DNA of 64,000 bases from Branchiostoma floridae (lineage: Eukaryota > Chordata > Leptocardii > Amphioxiformes > Branchiostomatidae), in assembly GCF_000003815.2 (NCBI RefSeq), contig NC_049990.1, forward strand, positions 14,923,875-14,987,874. Direction: 5' to 3'. Shown here piece by piece: positions 11,290 through 21,972 of this stretch; the first letter of the stretch is position 1; each line of letters starts with the position of its first letter. The notes beneath the pieces are model-generated. The model was not told where the DNA came from. It was given only the letters and a program-made list of their open reading frames with translations, and did not search any database. The translations under genes and the position numbers were made by a program.

Positions 11290-11873
11290 TGTGGTGGAAA
11301 AAGTTTTAAAATCTAGGTAGCCCGGAAGAGCAGTGTTACGCTCACTGCACTAGTTTCAAAACACTAGTATCTCTAGTCCAAATGTAATAAACAATAGTCA
11401 CTGTATGCATACAGAAAAATAGAGATTTAATACTGGGATAGATTTAGAAGAAAAAGTCTCTGATGAAAAAAGTTTAAATCTGAGAGAAAATCTAGGTAAC
11501 CCGGAAGAGCAGTGTTACGCTCATTGCACCAGTTTCAAAACATATCTCTATTCAAAATCTGATAAACAATGATCACTGTATGTATACAGAAAAATAGAGA
11601 TTANNNNNNNNNNNNNNNNNNNNNNNNNNNNNNNNNNNNNNNNNNNNNNNNNNNNNNNNNNNNNNNNNNNNNNNNNNNNNNNNNNNNNNNNNNNNNNNNN
11701 NNNAAATAGAGATTTAATCCAAGGATAAATTGCTAGGTGTAACTTTGTTCAAAACTAAGAGAAAATCTAGGCAAGAGCAGTGTTACGCTCACTGCACTAG
11801 TTTCAAAACATATCTCCAGTCCAATCTGATAACAATAGTCACTGTGTATAAACAGAAAAATAGAGATTTAATC
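11290..11873. repeat. Tandem repeat, period about 179 bp, interrupted by an assembly gap
   Basis: The block CCGGAAGAGCAGTGTTACGC begins at about 11322 and again at 11501. A third, shortened copy (GCAAGAGCAGTGTTACGCTC) begins near 11771, after the N run. Each unit continues through an ACTGTATG(C/T)ATACAGAAAA block into AATAGAGATTTAAT. The spacing across the N run is not a multiple of the period, as expected when the gap size is a placeholder. Confidence 0.9.
11604..11703. other. Assembly gap, 100 N
   Basis: Exactly 100 N inside the 179-bp tandem repeat. Its true length is unknown. Confidence 0.99.
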
Positions 11874-12763
11874 CATGATGGATTTGTTGCTGTTGTATGT
11901 TAAGCCAACGCTCAGTCGATTCTTCTAAGATTTACAAAACAGAAAACGTTTTCTTTCCGCTTTTCAGTTAAACGATCACAATTACCGTAAGCCCAATAAA
12001 GAACCCATTTGTTTTAATAATCTGTAGATTTGTTGTCTTCACGTTTTTTCAACTGTCCATAGAGATAGACGGTGGCTTATACAGTAAACAATACGGTAAC
12101 TCAGGTATGAAACATTAAGGTATTACCGGTCATTTCCGTCCATCGCGTCCCAGTATAACCATGTCTTAATCACCGGTTGTACAATAAGTGGTCAGTGGTC
12201 GGGAAAAGCCCAGAGATTAGAAGTTGTGTAAGCTTTAGATCACGGCAGCGAGCAAGGAAAACACACGACAGAAAATTCGTATTATGGCACTTTTGTAAAA
12301 TTCCAGGATATGTCCAGGTTTCTCTTCTTCTTTTTTTTTCGGTACTGCTTAGCCCCGATTACACGAATTGTTAGCAGTGGAACTCTTGTTAGATTTGAAT
12401 TCTCAGCACTGCATGATAGGCTAAAATCAGAATTTGCTGATTGGGCGTTTACAGGAGTGAAGTTCTCAGCTCAGAAAGGGAGGAGAAGTAGGGATTGGGT
12501 GAGATCAGGACAAGAGATTTTGTAACCCGTGTGTACAAACTCCTTATGACACAGTTTAAGCGGTGTCCGAACAAGTAGTGAAAATTCTTTTCTGTTTGAT
12601 ATAGAGGGGGCATATGAGGACAGAATCCTAATTTGACAGGGTACCTGTGACAGAATGTCTTACCTGCATGGCACACTAGTTGGCCTTATGTGAAAAGTAG
12701 TGCTGTTACTGTATCGGAATGTGTGTGATACAGCGTATCCATATGCTGTCTCATCCGTGTGGT

Positions 12764-12860
12764 AACGCTAGTTTACTTTTATCCGCGGTTGACCTATATT
12801 CGTTGTTTAAAAATGGTGTATTCGGGATATCAAAGTCGACGGACGGCGTCTACCTTAGCC
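12764..12860. mobile_element. MITE fragment, TATCCGCGGGGTAACC family (copy 3, truncated)
   Basis: CTAGTTTACTTTTATCCGCG, then GACCTATATTCGTTGTTTAAAA and a GTCGACGGACGG block match the left half of the copies at 5377 and 21766. No right arm is present. Confidence 0.65.
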
Positions 12861-13421
12861 CATATTGAAAATCTCGAATCAGTGCTACAACCAAGTCTGC
12901 GAATAAGGCTTGTCTGTTTGTTGTGAGAGATAAATCGTACACTTGATGAGAGGAAGTCGTTTGACCTCTGTACAGGAACAGGTCACGACGGGACACGTTC
13001 CCACAGACAGAAGCACTGCTTCCGACCAGACCTTTCGTCTTCCGATGTCACCCGAAGTCTTCCGATTACAGCCAATATCCGCGAACTTCCCACAACTTTA
13101 GGAAAAGTTTTCTGAAAGCGTTTATTTTGGTTTGGTTTTGTAGCTTCGGATGGAAGATAGGAAATTATGTGATATGCAAGAACTAGTTTTCATACACACT
13201 GACAGAGATGTGTACAATCAAAGAATACTCAATGGCTTAGACCAAGAACTTGAAATACTTTCTACAGAAATAGACAGCAGAATCCTACAACTTACTGACT
13301 GTAACATTTTGATGCTTTGAACAATTGTAACGTCTAAAAATCTCACATTTTCTAATATTGACAAATTTCCACTGATGAAAAGACATATTGGTTTGCAAAT
13401 AAGTTTAATCTAAAATGTTCG

Positions 13422-13722
13422 CACACACAAACACATGCACTAACACACACACACACACACATACATACACACAGATACACAGACAAACAGACAAATAGAC
13501 ACACACACACAACGCACACATAACACACACATACACGAACTACACACCACACACACATACAGGCAAAGATACACACACACACACACACAAACATACGGGC
13601 ACAGACAGTCAAACACATACACGTACACATATGTCGTTCGTCCGTCTAGTCGACGAGGACATATATTCTCGTACACAAAGACGCACAGACATACAGACAT
13701 ACAGAGACAGACAGACAGATAG
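13422..13722. repeat. CA/CATA/GACA low-complexity block
   Basis: About 300 bases of interrupted (CA)n, (ACAT)n and (AGAC)n. The Cys/Val-rich minus-strand frames over it are translation artefacts. Confidence 0.95.
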
Positions 13723-14359
13723 CGCTCAAACTGTCGCTGGAAAATAGTTACTGTGGCAATTGGGCAAAAAGACAAATAACACGCCAGAGGAATTTTCCCT
13801 CATTTAATCCCCTCAAATTGTAACGAGGAAAGCTTCTTTCTCAGCCCAGCCCAGGAGCGAGCTTAATCAGCGGCATTGTCTCTCACTTGTTGCGGTGAAG
13901 ATTGATGCTCACGCCGCGTCGCCTGTCCTGTCGGGCCGGCGAGACGACCTAACCCTGGGGACCGGCACTTTTGTGTTGTGTGACTGTGAGAAAAATTATT
14001 ACGGACGACCACGAAAAACTAACTCTGGATTCAGATGCAGATTCATATACTTCCGGTGCAGTGTTTTCTCAGACTCTATTGCTGGCTTGATAGTAAGACT
14101 GGAAATTTGACAGTGAACATAGTTGCAATAGTTCAAAAGTTAGATTCACATGTATAAAACGATTATTGAATCTCTAAAATGCACGAAAAGCTCCCCTAGG
14201 TACTTCTACAGTACGCAGTGCACGAATTATGGTTTATGACAAGAGAAAAAAAAGCAAAGCAACTGATTTATGTAAAGAAACTATGTGTAAACGAATATTT
14301 GGATACTTTTATATAGATCTCAGATCATCATAAGGCCTGTAGGTACAATGTTTTTTTTG

Positions 14360-14512
14360 CTTCGCTAAGGCTTTGGAAACGAAAAATAGACATGTAGACG
14401 TAAACATGTCCACAAGTAATGCCCGCGGGTATCCTCTTTAACGTCTTGTGTAGTTTGTATCATACTTTTCGTTACCGAAAGCTGCCCGGCCGGGCCCCGG
14501 TTTGGAAATGTG
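14360..14512. mobile_element. MITE fragment, CCAAACCGGGGCCCGG family (copy 3)
   Basis: The right end is intact (CGAAAGCTGCCCGGCCGGGC...CGGTTTGGAAA). The left end is degenerate and recognisable only as CTTTGGAAACGAAAAATA. Confidence 0.65.
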
Positions 14513-14677
14513 ACGTAGGCATTCGGAAGACACTATTTTCTATCACATTTTTCGCTTTCTAATGAGTTTAAAGAAATTATTGATTACCCTAATAAGATAC
14601 TATTTTCCCACGACTGGAAAATAATGCCCCTCTCCCTCCAAGTTTAATGAGTTTATACCGGTCTGAGTTGATGAACA

Positions 14678-14732
14678 TGGTGTCGCCAGTGAAACAAAAG
14701 TGACGAGACAGTTCACCTTGGGGACTTGTTAG
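14678..14732 (-). repeat. Dispersed repeat of unknown class, copy A
   Basis: The plus-strand text GTGTCGCCAGTGAAACAAAAG followed by ACGAGACAGTTCACC shares order and spacing with segments at 15849 and 17582: a tGTCGCCA start, an ACAAAA core, an AGAC step and a run of C. All three copies are in the same orientation. The long minus-strand frame (14589-15044) covers this copy; whether it was ever coding is unknown. Confidence 0.5.
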
Positions 14733-15059
14733 TGATTGTACACGGTTATTGTTTACGTACAACAGGAGGGCAGTACTGATGACTGGTACAGTCTTTATCA
14801 TGGTGAAGGCGACGTCATTGTGTTTGTTTAGGTTCCCTTTTCCCACTAGACGGTTAGCGGTGAACACGCAAACAACTAGCTTCCTATTAGAATAGAGCTC
14901 GCGATTTTCAACGTTGACTGGCTTCAGCAAACTCCCTTCCTCGGCATAAGAGTAAGCTAGCCAACTTTCAAAATCGCCCCCCCCCCATAAGATAAAAGCC
15001 GCCGGCCCGCTCGAAGTTTTAACGGCGCTAAAAACGGCTAACAAAATTGGATTTCCTGA

Positions 15060-15240
15060 CCCTTAGTTTCATAATTAGAATATGATGCAAGCTGAACAAG
15101 TCAGCGAGATTAAGGAAAGGCTTTAACGTATAAAGTGCACTTCAAAAGACAACCAAACATAAAAAATGTCAAAGAAATCCTACATCCTTTACAACATTCG
15201 TTGAGTGATGTTTGAAACTTTTGGTCCCTGCATATGCGAA
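15060..15240. mobile_element. Degenerate MITE related to the ATCTCACTGCACT family
   Basis: Only the interior is recognisable: a CTTCAAAAGACAACCAAACAT block and ACATTCGTTGAGTGATGTTT in the same order and spacing as in the elements at 17.1 and 27.4 kb. The termini are not readable. Confidence 0.4.
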
Positions 15241-15415
15241 ATGGTGGAGTAATTATCGGTGACTCGGTCTTCAACTTAATATGGATGATACGTTTTCACG
15301 AGTAGTAGCTTGAAGTCCATTCGTGAACAAATTTCCATCACTAGGAGGGTATCAGTCTTTCAAGAAAGCGAACCTACCTAACAAAGCCACTCAGAGACCG
15401 ACTCTGTACCTGGTT

Positions 15416-15538
15416 AACTCTCCAAGCAGAGGTTGTTGGGAAACACTGTGACTTTCTTATCATATGCCTCGTTTTTTATGGGAGGGCGGACAAAAAACGG
15501 TCACACCCCCCCCCCAACATCCTCTGCTTGCAGAGTAT
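15416..15538. mobile_element. MITE, CCAAGCAGAGGTT family (copy 2, short)
   Basis: It starts ACTCTCCAAGCAGAGGTTG and ends CATCCTCTGCTTGCAGAGTA. The interior is shorter than in the other copies and contains a C-run. Confidence 0.75.
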
Positions 15539-15784
15539 CTAGCTCGTTATTTTCAGATAGAAGCCTCATTTATCATGCACGTTGTTAAAACTGCATACAC
15601 GAAAAAGTCTAATTCTTTTGAAGACAATTTCCGTGCATTGAAATTTGGTAGAATTATACGTAAGTAGTACCTCTGAACAAAGAAAAAAATGAAATCTAAA
15701 TTCAGAAAAGCATCGCTACTTGACGACAAAATCTAGATTTGCTGTAAACTTAATTGGATGAAAAGAACAGTGCAACCCCGTCTT

Positions 15785-15905
15785 GTCACCTCAAGTTTAC
15801 AGTCCCGCCCATACGCCCCCTATCGGTGCAGTACCACCTCTACAGTAACTGTCGCCAGTAGCACAAAAGGTGACCAGACTTCCCCACCCACGGGACGTAC
15901 CCAAC
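15785..15905 (-). repeat. Dispersed repeat of unknown class, copy B
   Basis: ACTGTCGCCAGTAGCACAAA, then GGTGACCAGACTTCCCCACC and CACGGGACG. It is homologous to copies A (14678) and C (17582). A further GACCCCGCCCACGGGATATG at about 15953-15972 looks like an internal repetition of the CCCCACCCACGGGACGTAC part. Confidence 0.5.
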
Positions 15906-16344
15906 AATGGACCCCTGCCGACGGGAACCGGTAGTACATTGTGTCCGAGAGAAGACCCCGCCCACGGGATATGTTCGTTATTGTTTCCCCACAAGAAGAA
16001 TCTAGCGGGCAAGAAATCACATTGGACATGGTGGTTCATGAACTGTACGTGTTGAATAGAGTTCGCCACAAGAGTCCGGAAATACGTCGCAAGCACTTAT
16101 AAAATGGACAAGAATTCTTATAAATATATTGTATTTGTTAACTCGACATCTTTTACCAGATGTTTTGTTTGCAAAATGGTACAAGAAGTTCATTTGCAAG
16201 TTCATGCCCGAGGGCTAATTGAAAGTACATGGTATAAACATAGGCGATATACAAGTGACAATGAACAGTTAGTTATAAAATGATAACTGATATGAAACCG
16301 TACATTAAAACGATTTTGTGCTAGAGAATTCAGCAAAGTCAACG

Positions 16345-16500
16345 TTTGTTCGTTCGTTCGTTTGTTTGTATTGCACAAAACTGCCTCATGGCGTAACACA
16401 CCAGGTTTGTACTGAACAGTACAAGCTACATATCCGGACAGATTTATTTGATCCACTCACACCAAGAAGGATCCCTGTTCTTTTCAATAATTGCGGCTTT
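16345..16500 (+). repeat. Interspersed repeat, CTGCCTCATGGCGTAACACACC family (copy 1)
   Basis: A run of TTCG/TTTG repeats leads into ACTGCCTCATGGCGTAACAC and a CCAGGTTTGTACTGAA block, then GATCCACTCACACC. The same succession is seen at 51.5 kb and, inverted, at 60.1-60.25 kb. Confidence 0.6.
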
Positions 16501-16894
16501 TACATGCTCGAGGTGTGGCTCCCCTCAAAGAAATTAAGAGCAAAACTACTGCAAAAAGTTACAATTTTCCCCGTCCAAGCCCAAGTCCAAGCCAGAATAC
16601 TCAGAAGAGGCACTGTTTCGATATCCTGTTCTACAACCGCAGGTTTCCTGAACTCTTCAAAGGAAGACATCAGAACGCTTTCCAAAACACATTCATCAGC
16701 GGATATATACACTCGGACAGTGAACCTGGACATGTTTGTGTGACCCGAGAACAGTGAATTTTGATCGCTATCTCAGCCTTCCCACGAGAAATTGGCCCGT
16801 CCCCTCATCTCAGCTAGCCTCCGTTGCAGTCTTCGGAACGGGCTGTTTTTGTGTGTGTGCCGGGAAGGGAGTTTGCTGTGGAAGGGAGTTTGCC

Positions 16895-16994
16895 NNNNNN
16901 NNNNNNNNNNNNNNNNNNNNNNNNNNNNNNNNNNNNNNNNNNNNNNNNNNNNNNNNNNNNNNNNNNNNNNNNNNNNNNNNNNNNNNNNNNNNNN
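16895..16994. other. Assembly gap, 100 N
   Basis: Exactly 100 N. The flanks are GT-rich on the left and GC-rich on the right. The frames spanning it cannot be read. Confidence 0.99.
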
Positions 16995-17111
16995 CGACCT
17001 TAAGGGCCCGGGCGCGGGCAAAAAATTGGTATCACGGGAAAATTCCCTTTTCCCCGCACAAGAGAACATTAGCCAATGTTGAAAATCGCGAACCAACGCA
17101 AGGGAGGCTAC

Positions 17112-17326
17112 ATCTCAGCACACTGTGGAGTTCGTTCACTGCGGCACTGTTTTGTTATTTTCACGATTTTTAATAATTTAGATATTGTGTGTGTAATACA
17201 CAAAAGTATGACTTAGAAGACAACAAAACATACAAAGCGGAAGAACATTCGTTCTTTATCTCTGAAATTCGTTGAGTCATCTACGATCCCCGCAGTGCCG
17301 TACCGGTGCCCCAAGTGCAGTGAGAG
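17112..17326. mobile_element. MITE, ATCTCACTGCACT family (copy 1)
   Basis: Left ATCTCAGCACACTGTGG with GTTCGTTCACTGCGGCACTG, right CCGGTGCCCCAAGTGCAGTG in inverted orientation. The interior (gacttagaagacaacaaaac, then aattcgttgagt) is near-identical to the copies at 26265 and 27366. Confidence 0.8.
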
Positions 17327-17336
17327 AGTCCACCTT

Positions 17337-17558
17337 TAGTCTCTACCAGACTCCGGCCTGGACGAATACTAGTAATAGTGGAATTTGGCCAAGTTAGGAA
17401 AAAAATTATTAGGAGTTCATTGGCCTAGGAGCGAACTGTTCGACCGCTAGCTGGATACACTGCAAAAGATTGACTGAAAACCCATGGCAACTTGTTTGTC
17501 CATATTTGGCCAAATTCTTCTCTTTTTCAATCTAGCTGACACGTCTGCCTGGAGACTA
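17337..17558 (+). mobile_element. MITE, TAGTCTCTACCAGACTCC family (copy 1)
   Basis: The element is 222 bp. Left end TAGTCTCTACCAGACTCCGG; the right end complements to TAGTCTCCAGGCAGACGTG. The interior TTTGGCCAAGTTAGGAA and CATTGGCCTAGGAG blocks recur in inverted orientation at 24822-25041. Confidence 0.85.
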
Positions 17559-17581
17559 GCACGCTGTACACTTCATCTACG

Positions 17582-17765
17582 CTGTCGCCAACACAACAAA
17601 GCCAACCAGACGTCCCCACCCAGGGGATTCTCAAAAACAAAGGGCTTCCCTACCCCGCGGGAGTTACTGTGGGTATTTCTGAACAATACTTCCCCGCCCC
17701 GTCCAGCCTTCACGGCCATTGTTAACGAACAAAGCTCACGGTGTCGCCGATAAAGAGATTCCGGT
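17582..17765 (-). repeat. Dispersed repeat of unknown class, copy C
   Basis: CTGTCGCCAACACAACAAAG, then CCAACCAGACGTCCCCACC and CAGGGG match copies A and B. A second CCCCGCCCCGTCC-type block lies further right and a GTGTCGCCGATAAAG motif closes the stretch, suggesting a modular unit. Confidence 0.5.
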
Positions 17766-20700
17766 TGACGCGAGTTCTAATCGTGTTTAAACGGGCCATG
17801 TTCGGGAGTAGGGAAAAATCTGAATCTGTATCATTGTAGCATGTTTATTTATGTGTGTTTTCAGTGTATAATTGCTAGACCTAGGCTAATGTGTTGGGAG
17901 TACGCAACGTAGAATCGAGGAGGTTAAAACTCCGTTCATCCGTCCATATATAACATGTTAAATCAGCGTTTCCGGTTAGTTTTATTCGTCGTTTTTGCCT
18001 CAAGAAATGTATGTGTTGTCTCCATTTGGAAATAAAAGAACGAATTTTACTTATCAAAAGTTCTTGTCCGTGTTTCCGGCATAACGATATCGCTTGAGAT
18101 CACATTTCGATTCTATGTCAAGATTGTTCAACATGACTGTAATAAGTTTCTACCAAAATTAACACGGAATTGGCCAAAAAAGATAATTAAATTTGCCAGA
18201 GGATTGGGGCCAGGGATGGCAATATGCTCGGAGTATTGTAACCTATCTGGACAGCGGAATTTTCAAATGCTAGGGCAAATTTTCACTCTAGCTCTATTTG
18301 CCATGTTTCTGCATTTTCTAAAGCCCCAAAAGAAGTTTCAAATGTTTCGTGTATGCATTTTCAGACAAGGCATAAAAACGCAGAAAGGTGAAATTATACC
18401 TCAATACTACAATCCCCTCCTTGCTACAATAGACCGTGTTTTCGCGTGAAGTCTCAAATTTCTCCCATTTCTGCTAATAGATTTGTAAGTACCATTTTCG
18501 CCGCCCCCTTATTTGAGCGCATGGTTTGACATTCAATCTAAGTTTCTTTGCGGCCATTGTTTAAACCGAATGCAGTTCCTGTGTCAGACTCACTCCGGGG
18601 CGACCAAACGGTTCCAAATTACAGACCACGGCTCCGACTCCGGGATACTAAAGAGTAAACTTCGCCAAATCATGGATTTAGAAGCGGAGATTAATGGGTG
18701 CGAGTTCGAAGCCCGACATTAGGCCTCAGCAAGTTAATTTGATGGATGACATCCTATGCAGAGTGCAAAAATAATGAGATAGCGCGAAAAAAAACAAGAT
18801 GGGTAAAAAAAGCCAAGATGGCTAAATTTTCAAAATGGACACCATAAAAAACGTTGTAACAAGAATTGACGTGACAGAACATGGTAGCACTGACAATGAA
18901 CACTTTATTCCTGTATTCAAGACATGAACTTGTCCAGGAAAAGGGACACTAGTGTGGTACACTGGTATCACTTGCCAAGCTGGCAACTACATTCATGGCT
19001 TCCATATTGGTGTCACTTTTACAACTATCCAACAAGTTTCACTTCTGCAACTATACTAGTAGTCATGTCTACCTCCTCAGTGTCCCTTCTTTAAGTACAA
19101 TCTTTAGGCTACAACACAGTACATTTTCCTATTTTGGTACTTTCTCGTCATGTTGACCATCTTCGAAGAAGAAAAAAAATCTTGTTGTTTTTTCTGAAAT
19201 CAGGCGAAAATTAATGAGCGAGCTGATGTCATCCATAAAATTTACTTGCTGTGGCCTTAGGACTATTACCGGGTGACGAGTGAGTGAGTGTCGGGGATGG
19301 GTGGAAGGTACGCCGAGGGTGTGTCTGGCAACCCCCGCTGGGTTAGAAGAGAACTTGTATGCGTTTCCCTGGATAGAAATGTTTGACATTCTGTTTGTCG
19401 GTGCCAACCCCTGCCAAGAGGACACAATAGCCGGTCTTTTCCCCGTCCCGCGATCCGTGTCCAATCCACGAAAAACTAGTTTTTACAGAGAGGCTAGCCA
19501 GGAGTCGCACTAGGGGGGAAGCGAAGAGGTCGGGGAAACGACTTGGGAGCCGTGACCCGCAAATAACGAATTAAATAGGCCCTGAATATGCCGACAAAGC
19601 ACACCATATTTGGGCATGGCGTATTAAGACGTTTCGAGCTGACAAGTTGTTGATGGACGAGTGCGCATGCCCGAACTTGTCTGCAAAGACATGTGGTTAC
19701 CATGGTGACGTAACGTTGATATAGAAAATGTCTGGAAAGGATTTTTTATCAACATGGGAAAACATGGGGAATTATTTCACTTTGGTGCTTCCTCGTTAAT
19801 ATTTTGAAAAGTAGAAACGAAAATCTTGAGAAAACCAAAAAAGGTTTGTCTGTTATAGACTGTTATTTCACACGTGAATGCCATGCAGACACTTTTACAA
19901 TATGATAAGGTATGGTTTACTTTATGTATTCACAAAAAAAGAGCGGTGAAATTAAGAATAATGGAGATGGTAGTTTGACACATTTTTCAAATATTCTACT
20001 TGTATCCAGAGATCTTCACAGATCGCGTTGCTATACACAAGTACGGAAAATCCTATTTTACCCTTTCTCCATGAATCCACAATTCTCTATGACTGACAGA
20101 GACTCAAATGGACGAGTTAAATTGTACCTTTCCGTTACCTTACCTAACACTTAAGAAACTTTTCAAGGAGATGGTCGGTTTAAAGGACTACAACTTGCTA
20201 GCCGCCTTAAGCTTGCTAGATAGAGATGCATGGTTGGACATTGTTAATGGCACCTCTTATGAGGATAAACTGAACTGAACTGAACATAACATGCGCATAA
20301 AATCAAAACGGGAAACTGTTCATTAGCTCGTGTTCACGTGGTCTTTATCACCAGACTCTACTTTTACCATCACCATAACCTTGGAGTTAAACACAGACAT
20401 TAGACCTATATTGTAGGGTCTGTAGGTGTGTACCAGATGGCCACTTCCTTTCCAGACACGAAAGGTTTACACAAATCGTAAACTTCAAAACAAATGTCCA
20501 TCGCCCACGCATGGCGGGTGACTTTAAAGTAGAAACACCTTGAGAGACACATTTCTTAAAGGGACTTTTGGCCCCAAAATTGACAAGATTCTCGATATAA
20601 ACATTCATGTAAGTCACATGTACAGCCGCTTTTCAGTAAATTTGCATGATAAGTTGCAAAAAGGTCCGCTGAGTTTCTGAAATCATCTCAAACTACACAA

Positions 20701-21765
20701 TCTTGTTGAAAACAAAACATACAGAACACCTACGATTTGAAATAGTCAGGGCTTCCTTTCTGCGATCAAAAGCAAATGCGGTCAAAACTCATCGACTGTA
20801 TCAGGGCTATTAGAAAACAAGATGTCTGAACCAGAGCCATAACTGTTGGTACTACATATACATACACTCACACAGCACAGCGAAAACCCAAAGCCATATA
20901 TTACGGTTAGACACCTTTTGAAGGACCTGAATGTTACAGAATGTAAACATGTCACCAATACAGTCATCTGTCAATAATTGCTACGGTAGTATCCTATCTA
21001 ACTGACAGAGAGTACCATTACATCCGTATCCATAAACACAGACAGTGTCCCTGGCGAGGCCACAAAATTATCACACCAAGGACGTCCTTGAGAAAGTTAA
21101 ACCGTAGTTACAGTACACACAACACACAAAATAGCCTTCCACATAAAATCATTACACAAAGTGGTGCCAGAAAGAGTTCTCAACTCTGTATCACGTATAA
21201 ATGAATTACCTTTCTGAACTGTTGAACTGTGGCGATGGAGAGAGGAACTATCGTAGTACACGTTGTTAGAAACAGCCAACACACACGCGGCGCGCTAATA
21301 GTACAGCTGTGTTCTACTCCTATGAACACACCTTCTATCGTGACAACCACAATCCTTTCTATCCTACGGTTGAAGCTAATTACCCGAAGATGATCCCCCT
21401 GTCTATTGACGGACAGATTCACCTGACCAGGTGGCGAGGCGGCACATCCCGTCGGCGAGTCCGTAATCACAATCTTTACGGTCAACAACTTGACCCCAAC
21501 AACCCCGAACCTCTAGTTATGACACCGGCGGAATCCCTCGCACAGCCACTTACAGTGTGTCAATCTCGCACGATTGTATCACAGTGTTGAGCAGGACAAA
21601 TTGTGGATTAAGGAAGTTGTAGGGAGGGAGTTAAGAGATTTGTTCTTCATATTTATTGGAATTCCGAAACGGTAACAATGAAGAAAAATGGCTTCCTGTC
21701 ACACGCTTGTGAATGCTAGTATTCAACAGACTACTTGTTCATTTGTTACAAATACAATATAGGTA
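17766..21765. other. Intergenic, 4 kb, no gene supported
   Basis: No exon-like frame with family motifs. A TAAACTGAACTGAACTGAAC tail at 20264-20285 looks like the 3' microsatellite tail of a non-LTR retroelement, but no upstream protein is recognisable. A CpG-richer patch lies at 19.26-19.73 kb. Confidence 0.45.
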
Positions 21766-21972
21766 ATCATTTACTTTTATCTGCGGGGTAACCTATATCC
21801 GTTGTTCTTAAAACAGTGTAGTTAGTCGGCGAACGGTGGTTTCAAATTGCAATATTTTCATTACATTGCATTTTGAAATTACCGTCCGTCGACTTCATAC
21901 TCCTATGTACTTGATACCCTGTTCTTAAAAACAACGGATATAGGTTACCCCGCGGATAAAGGTGAACTGGCA
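21766..21972. mobile_element. MITE, TATCCGCGGGGTAACC family (copy 2, best preserved)
   Basis: Left TTTATCTGCGGGGTAACC...ATATCCGTTGTT, right AACAACGGATATAGGTTACC...CGCGGATAAAGGTGAA. The arms of about 36 bases are almost perfect complements. Interior blocks ACCGTCCGTCGAC and TTGCAATATTTTCA are shared with 5377-5567. Length about 207 bp. Confidence 0.9.

Noticed and set aside
13352-13775. Cys/Val-rich frames
   Set aside because: Translation of CA-rich low-complexity DNA.
14589-15044. 151-codon minus-strand frame
   Set aside because: No recognisable domain, and it overlaps a dispersed repeat of unknown class; noted as a finding rather than a gene.
16736-17173. Frames crossing the N gap
   Set aside because: They contain unreadable residues from the 100 N and have no supporting motif.
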